Positions 17,113-24,596 of a stretch of 64,000 nt of DNA are shown here, piece by piece. The notes beneath the pieces are model-generated. The model was given only the letters and a program-made list of their open reading frames with translations, had not been told where the DNA came from and ran no database searches. Each line of letters opens with the position of its first letter. Within the stretch, counting starts at the first letter, position 1. The translations under genes and the position numbers were made by a program. The DNA is from Sphingobacterium zeae. Its GTDB lineage: Bacteria; Bacteroidota; Bacteroidia; Sphingobacteriales; Sphingobacteriaceae. Location of the stretch: assembly GCF_030818895.1 (NCBI RefSeq), contig NZ_JAUTBA010000001.1, positions 3,224,001 to 3,288,000 of the forward strand. Direction: 5' to 3'.

Positions 17113-18360
17113 TCACATGTCATGTGATCTTTCAGATTTCTTCAAAATGAGATTAAGCTCCTTTATCTTCTTTGATAAAGTTTGCCTTTCAGAATTGGAT
17201 TTCGTTAGGTTGACTGCCAGTTCGTAATGTTCAATAGCTCTTTTAATGTTCACGTTGGAATACAGGTAACCTAACAATTCATGATAATAATTGCTTTCAA
17301 CTAAATTTAACTGTTTGGCTACAGCAATAGCCTCTTCGTTGCCATAAACTTTGGCAAAAGCAAAGGTTCGGTTTAATGCAGTAATGGGTGAATATTCAAT
17401 TAAAATTAGTTTGTTATAAAGCTTTAAAATGTAATCCCATTTGTATTTATCGGTCGTTGTAGTATGCCAATAAGCAATTCCCGCTTCCAAATGATATTTT
17501 GAAAGTTCATTACCGGTCGTTGCATTTATCAGATAATAATTGCCTCTTTCAATAAGCGACTTATCCCACAAACTTTTATCCTGCTTGTCAAATAAAACAG
17601 CTTCGTTTTTATCATTCGTGCGTGCCCTAAGTCGTGAACTCTGAAAACACATAAGTGCCAATAAAGCATTACTTTCAGCTGTGTTTGTCAATGGATTCTC
17701 CGTCAATAACAATGTGAGTCGCGTTGCTTCTGAACAAAGATCTATTTTGATTTGCTGTTTGTTTGATTTGGAAAAATAGCCTTCGCTAAACAGCAAATAC
17801 AATGTTCTCAAAACAATATCCAATCGTAAGCAAATTTCAATTTTTGTTAAACTTTTAATTTGAAAATTATCTTTTCGTAGATTTGCTCTCGCTCTTTGTA
17901 GTCTCTTTTTGATGGTCTCTGAATTTGTCAAAAACGCATTTGCAATTTCTTCAATGCTAAAACCGCAAAGAATCTGAAGTGCCAGGCAAATTTGGCTCTC
18001 ATCTGAGTTAACAGGATTACACACCGCAAAAATCATCGCTAATTGACTATCAGAAACCATCTTTGAATCACACTCGAAATTCGGTTCAACTTGGAAGTGA
18101 GGCTGTATTTCGTTTTTAATTTTTTTTTCAAAAACCGATAGTTTCTTGAAGTAGTCTTTGGTTTTGTTTTTTGCCACCACATAGAGCCAGGCTCTCGGAT
18201 TTTCGGGTATTCCGTTGACAGCCCAATGTTGCGAAGCTTTTAAAAATGTGTCGCTGACAATATCCTCTGCAATTTCTATATGCTTTAAACCAAAATTACG
18301 ACATAAAACCGCCGTCATTTTTGTATACTCATGTCGGAATAAATGAGGCAGAAGCTCCAT
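17113..18360 (-). CDS. ECF42-like RNA polymerase sigma factor with C-terminal helical extension
   Basis: A 415-residue protein from the ATG at 18358-18360 (MELLPHLFRHEY matches the family N-terminus). An in-frame ATG at 18399 would add 13 residues. Region 2 (HIEIAEDIVSDTFLKA, PRAWLYVVAKNKTKDYFK) and region 4 (GFSIEEIANAFLTNSETIKKRLQRAR) fill the first half. The C-terminal half is a helical, TPR-like extension with LALMCFQSSRLRAR and LFDKQDKSLWDKSLIERG, the mark of ECF42 factors. It lies 83 bp downstream of a YCII/DGPF gene on the same strand, the partner seen with ECF42 factors elsewhere. No anti-sigma gene is present; the extension is thought to control activity. Confidence 0.9.
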   Translation of the reverse strand: MELLPHLFRHEYTKMTAVLCRNFGLKHIEIAEDIVSDTFLKASQHWAVNGIPENPRAWLYVVAKNKTKDYFKKLSVFEKKIKNEIQPHFQVEPNFECDSKMVSDSQLAMIFAVCNPVNSDESQICLALQILCGFSIEEIANAFLTNSETIKKRLQRARANLRKDNFQIKSLTKIEICLRLDIVLRTLYLLFSEGYFSKSNKQQIKIDLCSEATRLTLLLTENPLTNTAESNALLALMCFQSSRLRARTNDKNEAVLFDKQDKSLWDKSLIERGNYYLINATTGNELSKYHLEAGIAYWHTTTTDKYKWDYILKLYNKLILIEYSPITALNRTFAFAKVYGNEEAIAVAKQLNLVESNYYHELLGYLYSNVNIKRAIEHYELAVNLTKSNSERQTLSKKIKELNLILKKSERSHDM

Positions 18361-18443
18361 GGTATAGAATTTTGTTACACACTGCATTAAAATACACAAA
18401 ACTTTCCAACAACAATGCAGTTGGAAAGTTTGCTTGGATTTAT

Positions 18444-18788
18444 CTAATTACGTTTGACAACTTCTCGAACTTCAATACTTCCCCCCACTTGGGTAAAAAT
18501 TGGATTGCCTTTTGCTATTTCTACCGCTTCTTCAATGTTATTTGCTTTCACAACAATATAACCGCTGATAAATTCTTTAATTTCTGTATAAGCTCCATCT
18601 GTTATCACATTGTTGGGCTTCACTATTTTCGCACTTCCCTCAAATGGCAAAAGTGTATTGCCTTTATCCACCAATTTGTTCTGTGATGCAATTCCAGCTA
18701 ACCAATTCATACGTTCCTCAATTTGTTCAGGAGAAGGTTTGAAGTCTGAAATGTCCTTTAATCTAAAAATTAATGCAAATTCTTTCAT
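18444..18788 (-). CDS. YCII-related (DGPF-domain) protein
   Basis: A 114-residue cytoplasmic protein of the YCII/DGPF family: MKEFALIFR start, NWLAGIASQNKLVDKG, IKEFISGYIVVKANNIEEA and a C-terminal VEVR-type strand. The family has a ferredoxin-like fold and no firm enzymatic role. In other bacteria such genes are the main targets of a neighbouring ECF42 sigma factor, and here the sigma gene follows on the same strand. On the minus strand upstream, TGTCC at 18841-18845 and GTCGTC at 18819-18824 could be an ECF-type -35/-10 pair, but this is weak. Confidence 0.85.
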   Translation of the reverse strand: MKEFALIFRLKDISDFKPSPEQIEERMNWLAGIASQNKLVDKGNTLLPFEGSAKIVKPNNVITDGAYTEIKEFISGYIVVKANNIEEAVEIAKGNPIFTQVGGSIEVREVVKRN

Positions 18789-18977
18789 ATGTATAAAGTT
18801 TTTATTGTTTGCACTTAAGACGACTGATTAACAAATATAGGGACAATATCACGTTAATTTTAATTGCTTCCAGTTGCATCCTAAATACAACGATGGATCA
18901 GATCGCATTTTATTGATCTACATCATGAAAAAAAAACTTATAAAGTGATAATTTCAACCTAACAAAAAGATAATACA

Positions 18978-20087
18978 ATGGAAATTACAGCCGCATTAGT
19001 AAAAGAGAAAGGTGGAAAATTCGAATTGGAAAAAATAACCTTAGAAGAACCTCGACAAGATGAGGTATTAGTACGAATTGTAGCAACCGGAACTTGCCAT
19101 ACTGATATGGCTGCCCGAGACCAGCAGACCGGCGATACACCATTTCCTATCGTATTGGGACATGAGGGGGCTGGAGTTATCGAGAAAGTAGGAGATGGTG
19201 TGACAAACCTTAAGGTGGGAGATCATGTTGTGTTAACGTTCGGTTTCTGTGGGGAATGCTACACTTGTCAGCATGGTAAACCTACCTACTGCGAAAATTT
19301 CCCAGCTTTGAATTTTGGGGGAGCACGTATGGATGGCTCTCATAGTCATCATCGCAATGAGCAAGATATTTTCGATAATTTCTTTTCTCAGTCATCCTTT
19401 GCCACCTATGCAATAGCAAATAAAAGAAACACTATAAAAGTTTCTGAAAAAGCGCCGTTAGAGTTATTGGGACCGTTAGGCTGTGGTATCCAGACTGGGG
19501 CAGGAGCAATCATCAACTCGTTGAAAGTGTCTCCGGGAAAAACAATTGTTATCTCTGGTGCCGGTGCTGTGGGATTGGCTGCTTTGCTGGCAGCAAAAGC
19601 ATGTTCGGCTGCGCAGATCGTGTTAGTTGATATCAATCAAGAACGTTTAGATTTTGCGTTGGAACTAGGTGCAACCCATACAATTAACAGCCGTAATGAG
19701 AATGTAGTAGAAAGTTTACAAAAAATTTCCCCAAAAGGTTTTGACTTTGGTTTTGACACCACGGGCCGCAATGATGTCATTAATAGTACCTTATCAAACC
19801 TGAAGTCCCTTGGACAAATGGGAATTGTTGGAGTGGCTACAAAGCCCCTTGAAGTTGAAATGAACGCATATGTACTTAAGGGAATTAAATTAATTGGAAT
19901 TGTGGAGGGAGATAGCGTACCGACCGAATTTATCCCTGAGATGGTACAGATGTATCTGAATGGACAGTTCCCTTTTGATAAATTGATTAAGAAATATAAA
20001 TTTGAAGATATCAATCAAGCCATAGAAGATTCCGAATCAGGAAAGACCATTAAACCAGTAATTCTTATTGGTGAGTACAACGCTTAA
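18978..20087 (+). CDS. Zinc-dependent NAD(P)+ alcohol dehydrogenase (MDR family)
   Basis: A 369-residue medium-chain dehydrogenase. Catalytic zinc ligands are Cys40 (GTCHTD) and the His of VLGHEGAG. The structural zinc cluster is in GFCGECYTCQHGKPTYC. The cofactor fold shows GAGAVGLAALLAAK followed by VLVDINQERL, where the Asp points to NAD+ rather than NADP+. The sequence resembles aryl/benzyl or broad-range alcohol dehydrogenases (XylB/AdhB type). A hairpin at 20103-20137 follows. It is a single-gene unit. Substrate is not predictable; pairing with the aldehyde dehydrogenase at 12944 is only suggestive. Confidence 0.94.
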   Translation: MEITAALVKEKGGKFELEKITLEEPRQDEVLVRIVATGTCHTDMAARDQQTGDTPFPIVLGHEGAGVIEKVGDGVTNLKVGDHVVLTFGFCGECYTCQHGKPTYCENFPALNFGGARMDGSHSHHRNEQDIFDNFFSQSSFATYAIANKRNTIKVSEKAPLELLGPLGCGIQTGAGAIINSLKVSPGKTIVISGAGAVGLAALLAAKACSAAQIVLVDINQERLDFALELGATHTINSRNENVVESLQKISPKGFDFGFDTTGRNDVINSTLSNLKSLGQMGIVGVATKPLEVEMNAYVLKGIKLIGIVEGDSVPTEFIPEMVQMYLNGQFPFDKLIKKYKFEDINQAIEDSESGKTIKPVILIGEYNA

Positions 20088-20102
20088 TCAAAAATAATGT
20101 AT

Positions 20103-20137
20103 AAGTCAGTAGCAGTAAATGTTGCTGACTTTTTATG
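20103..20137 (+). terminator. Intrinsic terminator after the alcohol dehydrogenase
   Basis: AAGTCAGTAGCA can pair with TGTTGCTGACTT (10 of 12 positions plus a G-T pair), and the second arm runs into a T tract. It lies 16 bp after the stop. Confidence 0.7.
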
Positions 20138-20260
20138 TTGAATATTTAGGTCCATTACATCAGTTATTTATGGGTTAAAGTTAATAGGGCTAGAACTATT
20201 TAACATGTTATCGGTTTATAGCAAATAAATTGATTACATTTGTCTTATTGATCTTATCGC

Positions 20261-22258
20261 ATGAATTCTCCCAAAAACATTGATCCTGAGTCGTTGCTCA
20301 GTGTACTTTTTCACTCACCAAATGCTACGGCAGTCTATCAGGGAGAAGACATAAAAATATTAACCGCCAACTTAGCAATGCTTAATTTCTGGGGAAAAGA
20401 CAGATCCATTGTTGGTAAAAACCTACAGGATGCCGTTCCTGAACTGAAAGGACAGCCTTTTGTTGATATTCTCAAAGGAGTATGGTATTCCGGTGAAACT
20501 TACATCGCAAAAAACTGTTCCGCATTTCTTCAAAAAGATGGTGTGCTCCAAGAATTTTTCTTTGATTTTGAATACAAAGCTATTTTAGATGAAGCTGGCT
20601 GCACAGCGTATATACTGCATACTGCTTCAGAAGTTTCAGAACGTATGGAAGCGTTAAGACTTGCAGTGGAAAAGTCACTTGCGGAAAAAAATCTTAACGA
20701 AAAACTTTTTGCCATAAATGAGGAATTTAAAGTAATAAACGCAGATCTCCTATCTAAAAACGAGGAACTCATTACTTCAGAAGACAATCTTCATAAGCTA
20801 TTTTCTTTGTTGCACGAGCAGCAGCAGCTTTTCCGAATTATGATTGAGCAGTCTCCTGTTGCCATGGCTACTTTGAAGGGTCCTGACTTTGTTGTGGATG
20901 TGGTTAATCAGCATGTTCTTGACATTTGGGGTAAAGATCGCTCTGTATTGGGGATGCGGCTTGCTGACGCGCTGCCTGAACTGAAAGATCAGCAATTCCT
21001 CGATATTTTGAAAAATGTTTATGAAACCGATCAACCTTTTTACGGAAAAGAGCTTAAGGCCCTACTTACCGTAGATGGGGAAACGCTAGAGCGCTATCTT
21101 AATTTCGTTTACCAGCCTACGAATGGACTCTCAAAGGAAGAAAAGCTTATTCTTATTGTGGCGACGGATGTTACAGAACAGGTAAATAGTCGAAAAGCAA
21201 TCAATGAAATAAATACCCGACTGGAGATTGCAATGGATGCTAGTAGATTAGGTTCTACCGAGGTGCAGCTAGCAACTGGAAAGATGGAGAGTACAGATCG
21301 ATTTAAGATGAACTACGGATTTATGCCAGAGGAGGAATTTTGTTACGCGGATCTGTTTGAGGCAATGTATCCTGAGCATAGGGATAGGGTAAAAGCACTC
21401 GTGCAGCAGGCCATTCGTACCAATGGAATTTATAGTACCGAGTACCCTGTCAAATGGCGCGACGGCTCCACTCATTGGATTCAGGCTCATGGACGTCCTC
21501 GTTACAATGATATGGGTGTGGCGGATCGGATGGTAGGCATGACATTAGATATTACCGATCGTAAACTTTTTGAGCAGCAGAAAGATGACTTTTTAAGTAT
21601 TGTGAGCCACGAATTGAGAACGCCAATAACGGTTTTAAAAGCTTCCCTACAGTATCTTGAACTTTTAAAGGATAAGCCCTATAGTAATCTTCATTCAAAA
21701 ATGATCAACCAATCTTTAAGGAGCGTGGAGAAGATGAACGAATTGGTGGCTGAACTATTGCAAATACGTCGCCTTACTGAGGGACAGCTTGAAATTAAGA
21801 AAGATTGGTTTAATATGTTTGATCTTCTTCAGCATACCTGTGACCATATTTGCTTTGAGAAAGAATATCAACTGGTTGTTTCGGGAAATCAAACTGCAAG
21901 CGTGTATGCCGATGAGCATAGGATCGATCAGGTTGTTATCAATTTTGTCAATAACGCCATGAAGTATGCGCCGATGTCGAAAGAAATTCATCTAAATGTC
22001 GAGGTACTGGAAAATCAATCGGTAAAAGTCTCTGTCCGCGATTTTGGCATAGGCATCGAGCAAGAAGCCCTGCCTAAATTATTTGACAGATATTATAGGG
22101 TAAGTCATTCGGGTAAAGAATATTCTGGATTAGGACTTGGTTTATACATCTGTTCTGAAATTATCAGAAAACATGAAGGCCAGATAGGAGCCCAGAGTGT
22201 TGTTAATGAAGGAAGTACATTTTGGTTTATCCTACCGAATGGCAAGTTACCTGATTAG
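20261..22258 (+). CDS. Multi-PAS sensor histidine kinase, paralogue of the 14969 kinase
   Basis: A 665-residue cytoplasmic kinase. It has three PAS domains (about 10-130, 190-305, 310-430, the last with a PAC-like tail), HisKA with His450 in SHELRTPI, and HATPase_c with NFVNNAMKYAP, DFGIGIEQEA and GLGLGLYI. A TACATTTG -7-like box at 20235-20242 lies close to the ATG, so the leader is very short. The first two PAS units share wording with the 14969 kinase (for example AVPELKGQPF versus AIPELEGQPF), so the genes arose by duplication. No response regulator is adjacent. Confidence 0.93.
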   Translation: MNSPKNIDPESLLSVLFHSPNATAVYQGEDIKILTANLAMLNFWGKDRSIVGKNLQDAVPELKGQPFVDILKGVWYSGETYIAKNCSAFLQKDGVLQEFFFDFEYKAILDEAGCTAYILHTASEVSERMEALRLAVEKSLAEKNLNEKLFAINEEFKVINADLLSKNEELITSEDNLHKLFSLLHEQQQLFRIMIEQSPVAMATLKGPDFVVDVVNQHVLDIWGKDRSVLGMRLADALPELKDQQFLDILKNVYETDQPFYGKELKALLTVDGETLERYLNFVYQPTNGLSKEEKLILIVATDVTEQVNSRKAINEINTRLEIAMDASRLGSTEVQLATGKMESTDRFKMNYGFMPEEEFCYADLFEAMYPEHRDRVKALVQQAIRTNGIYSTEYPVKWRDGSTHWIQAHGRPRYNDMGVADRMVGMTLDITDRKLFEQQKDDFLSIVSHELRTPITVLKASLQYLELLKDKPYSNLHSKMINQSLRSVEKMNELVAELLQIRRLTEGQLEIKKDWFNMFDLLQHTCDHICFEKEYQLVVSGNQTASVYADEHRIDQVVINFVNNAMKYAPMSKEIHLNVEVLENQSVKVSVRDFGIGIEQEALPKLFDRYYRVSHSGKEYSGLGLGLYICSEIIRKHEGQIGAQSVVNEGSTFWFILPNGKLPD

Positions 22259-22261
22259 ATT

Positions 22262-22462
22262 ATGCTGTTTGGTTCTGAATTGAACGCAGTCGCTGCAGAA
22301 CTAGATTGTAATGGTGAACGCATTGATAAGCTCGCCGGATATATAGAGGGTATTAATGCGAATAAACAGACTAGCCTTACAGTCGCATCAATTCTTTTAG
22401 GCGCTGTGACGACGGTGACTGCTACCACTGTAAATAACAAAAAAGCTTCACAACGGATTTAG
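22262..22462 (+). pseudogene. Fragment of a small membrane-type protein
   Basis: A 66-codon frame starting 3 bp after the kinase stop. It reads LNAVAAELDCNGER, then DKLAGYIEGIN, then a hydrophobic segment LTVASILLGAVTTVTATTV. This looks like the C-terminal part of a small Bacteroidota lipoprotein or membrane protein that normally has a signal peptide, which is missing here. It runs directly, in another frame, into a second start-less fragment (22438-22746). I read the pair as leftovers of a deletion; a functional small protein is possible but less likely. Confidence 0.4.
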
Positions 22463-22746
22463 TATTTCAAAACAATAATGCCCAAATTTATCCAAGTTCC
22501 ATCTGGGGGATTATTCCAAAGAAGAATTTCATCAATTCCGTAAATCTTTCCCTAGTCGAAACAACGAGACAGCGTTGGTTACAATACGGCTTGGACGACA
22601 AAAAGGATAGCTCACTGGAGAAACTCTACTTTAGAGATGGTGGTATTTTCGCCGCAGTAGAACTTCATGATCTGGCAAATATGCACAATGAATTGCAGGC
22701 AATACCCGATCCGACAAAGAAAATGGTTTTACTTATCCAAGATAGA
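22438..22746 (+). pseudogene. Start-less open fragment of an unrecognised protein
   Basis: A 102-codon stop-free stretch in frame 1 with coding-like composition: DLVFQNNNAQIYPSS, WGIIPKKNF, RQRWLQYGLDD, LYFRDGGIFAAVELHDL and DPTKKMVLLIQD. There is no ATG near its beginning; the only in-frame ATGs are late. It overlaps the 3' end of the convergent TetR gene. I do not recognise the family. Together with the 22262 fragment it suggests a gene junction made by deletion. Confidence 0.4.
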
Positions 22747-23295
22747 AATTACTTTTAACATCATTGCGATCACGTTTTCTTTGGTCGAAGGAATTACATT
22801 ATGAACAATTGTATAACCTTCGACAAAAGGGATAAGAAAGCTCACAATATCCTCAGGTTTGCAGCAAAATTTGGCAACCAGATTGATCATCCAAAGACAA
22901 TATGTTTTATAATATGCTTCTACTGCATGCTGCAATTCTTTATTTCTGGAGGCCAAAGTCCATATTTCCTGAAACATTAGTGTTTGATGACTAGATTTGC
23001 TATTGATTAATAACATGCTCAATACTTTTTTCAGAAAAGTATTTTTATCGGGGAGACTATCCTCAGTTAAAAGTTTTATAGCCTCTGTAAGCTCCTTTTT
23101 ACAACTTTCAAAGTAAAACTCAACTGTGGCAATGAAGAGGAGATTCTTATCCCTATAATAATATTGGAGATTACTTAGCGATATATTGGCACGTTTAGCA
23201 ACCATTCTCATCGATAGCTTTTCCGCTCCTTGTTCAGTAAGGATCGCTATCGTTGTTGATAAAATGTGATTTAAACGCTCTTCTTTTTTATCCAT
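22729..23295 (-). CDS. TetR-family transcriptional repressor
   Basis: A 188-residue regulator. The N-terminal DNA-binding domain reads ILSTTIAILTEQGAEKLSMRMVAKRA, split by the helix-turn-helix NISLSNLQYYYRDKNLL. The helical ligand-binding domain is divergent, as usual. It is transcribed away from the NTF2-like gene at 23417. The gap holds two near-identical palindromes (23337-23350 and 23362-23375), the obvious operators for self-control and for the divergent gene. The inducer is unknown. Confidence 0.92.
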   Translation of the reverse strand: MDKKEERLNHILSTTIAILTEQGAEKLSMRMVAKRANISLSNLQYYYRDKNLLFIATVEFYFESCKKELTEAIKLLTEDSLPDKNTFLKKVLSMLLINSKSSHQTLMFQEIWTLASRNKELQHAVEAYYKTYCLWMINLVAKFCCKPEDIVSFLIPFVEGYTIVHNVIPSTKENVIAMMLKVISILDK

Positions 23296-23336
23296 CCTTC
23301 AAATTTAAAAATAAATCTTAAAAATTTCAGTTATTT

Positions 23337-23375
23337 AGGTCGAATGACCTATATTTGAGCTAGGTCAAATGACCT
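23337..23375. promoter_or_regulatory. Twin palindromic operators for the TetR regulator
   Basis: AGGTCGAATGACCT (23337-23350) and AGGTCAAATGACCT (23362-23375) share the inverted half-sites AGGTC-N4-GACCT. The second extends to CTAGGTC and GACCTAG. Centres are 25 bp apart, about 2.4 helical turns. They lie between the divergent TetR and NTF2-like genes, 42 bp from each start. Confidence 0.85.
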
Positions 23376-23416
23376 AGGTTTTAATTTCATAGAATAGCAA
23401 TAAAAAACATTCGAAA

Positions 23417-23761
23417 ATGAAAAATACAACAATTTTACACACAGCCAATGAATTTGTATCCAAAGGAGATAATGAAAGCTTCTTATCATACTGTACGCCG
23501 CAAACAAAATGGGTTTTCGTCGGTGATCGGATTTTAAATGGAAAAGATGAAGTTCGTGCTTACATGAAAGAGTTTTATAAAGAGCCGCCAGTTTTCAACG
23601 TTGAAAAGACAATTGAAGAGGGCGATTTTGTTACAGTGACTGGAGAAATCCGACTGAAAAGTAAGACCGGAAAATATGAACATTTTGACTATTGTGATAT
23701 TTGGAGATTTGAAGATGGAAAGATAGCGGAGCTTAAAGCCTTTGTCATCCAGAAACCCTAA
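23417..23761 (+). CDS. NTF2/SnoaL-like protein under TetR control
   Basis: A 114-residue protein with the cone-shaped alpha+beta fold of the SnoaL/NTF2-like superfamily. Motifs are a first helix (ILHTANEFVSKGD), TKWVFVGDRILNGKDEVRAYM, FVTVTGEIRL and FDYCDIWRFEDGKIAELKAF. The family includes isomerases, dehydratases and proteins without known activity; no catalytic residues can be assigned. It lies 42 bp from the second TetR operator and is likely the regulated gene. A GNAT gene follows after 48 bp and may be co-transcribed. Confidence 0.85.
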   Translation: MKNTTILHTANEFVSKGDNESFLSYCTPQTKWVFVGDRILNGKDEVRAYMKEFYKEPPVFNVEKTIEEGDFVTVTGEIRLKSKTGKYEHFDYCDIWRFEDGKIAELKAFVIQKP

Positions 23762-23809
23762 TAATTTCTACAAAACACATCCATATTGAACTAATATTAT
23801 AGATATATC

Positions 23810-24238
23810 ATGATTAAAATAGTAGTTTTAAACAATACCAATGTTGATGCAAATATTCAAAATCAAGTTTTTGAACTATTTAAGCAATTAAGCCCCAATA
23901 AGCGACAATCAAGATTGGATGAAATTTTAACGGAAGATAATAAGGTTACCGTACTTGCATGCTTTTCGAGTGACAGAATAGTCGGCATTGCCTCAATGGC
24001 CGTCTATCGTGTAATATCGGGCAGAAAAGGCTGGATTGAGGACGTCGTCGTAGACAAGGAATATCGCGGAATGGGAATCGGGAGGATACTCATCGAAAAA
24101 TTGCTAGCTATCTCCAGCGAACTGCAACTCAGTGAAGTGCTACTATTTACCGAAGAACACCGCACATCGGCTATAGAATTATATCAAAAGCTTGGTTTTA
24201 ATAAAAGGGATAGCAACATCTATATATTAAAGAACTAA
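23810..24238 (+). CDS. GNAT-family N-acetyltransferase
   Basis: A 142-residue acetyltransferase with the acetyl-CoA-binding signature EYRGMGIGRILIEKL (motif A), preceded by WIEDVVVD and followed by LFTEEHRTSAIELYQKLGF (motif B). It would transfer an acetyl group to an amine; the substrate is unknown. It lies 48 bp after the NTF2-like gene on the same strand, so TetR control may extend to it. Confidence 0.9.
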   Translation: MIKIVVLNNTNVDANIQNQVFELFKQLSPNKRQSRLDEILTEDNKVTVLACFSSDRIVGIASMAVYRVISGRKGWIEDVVVDKEYRGMGIGRILIEKLLAISSELQLSEVLLFTEEHRTSAIELYQKLGFNKRDSNIYILKN

Positions 24239-24280
24239 TCAAAATTATACAAATATTATCGACGTAAAGATTTGAAGTCA

Positions 24281-24312
24281 TTGCAGTTTCAATTTTGGTT
24301 GTATTAAATTTG
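24281..24312 (+). promoter_or_regulatory. Promoter left in front of a racemase relic
   Basis: TTG at 24281-24283, 21 bp spacer, and TAAATTTG at 24305-24312 fit the Bacteroidota consensus. The expected start near 24319 lies just before the decayed racemase fragment. Confidence 0.5.
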
Positions 24313-24331
24313 TACTATTTTTTTGCAATAT

Positions 24332-24499
24332 GAGAAAATAGCAGTAATTGGTGGATTGGGTAACTTATCAGGTGGTGATCTTTTTCTAAAGCTACTTAAA
24401 GATCAGCGTGTCTTAAAAGAACAAAATAACTATCATTTTATTTTTGAACAGCATCCCTACAGTCAGATAAATTCACCTTTACATCATGTAGAAGTATGA
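24332..24499 (+). pseudogene. Truncated aspartate/glutamate racemase-family relic
   Basis: Translation from 24332 reads EKIAVIGGLGNLSGGDLF, then FKLL-like LKLLKDQRVL, and YHFIFEQHPY, which matches the N-terminus of Asp/Glu racemases. It stops at 24499 after about 55 codons, where family members run to about 230-270. The ATG at 24330 is out of frame by one base (ATGAG where ATGGAG would be expected), so even the start is lost. The upstream promoter and downstream terminator remain. This is a clear gene remnant. Confidence 0.7.
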
Positions 24500-24521
24500 A
24501 GGATCCGATGTACACGTAAAA

Positions 24522-24557
24522 AAGAAGGATAATCCGATAAATTATCCTTCTTTTTTT
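24522..24557. terminator. Bidirectional terminator between the racemase relic and the receptor gene
   Basis: AAGAAGGATAAT (24522-24533) pairs perfectly with ATTATCCTTCTT (24541-24552) around a seven-base loop, followed by a T tract on the plus strand and preceded by an A-rich run. It can end transcripts of both convergent units. Confidence 0.85.
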
Positions 24558-24596
24558 CTAACTATCATATGAATAGCCAATAGGCTTATACATATA

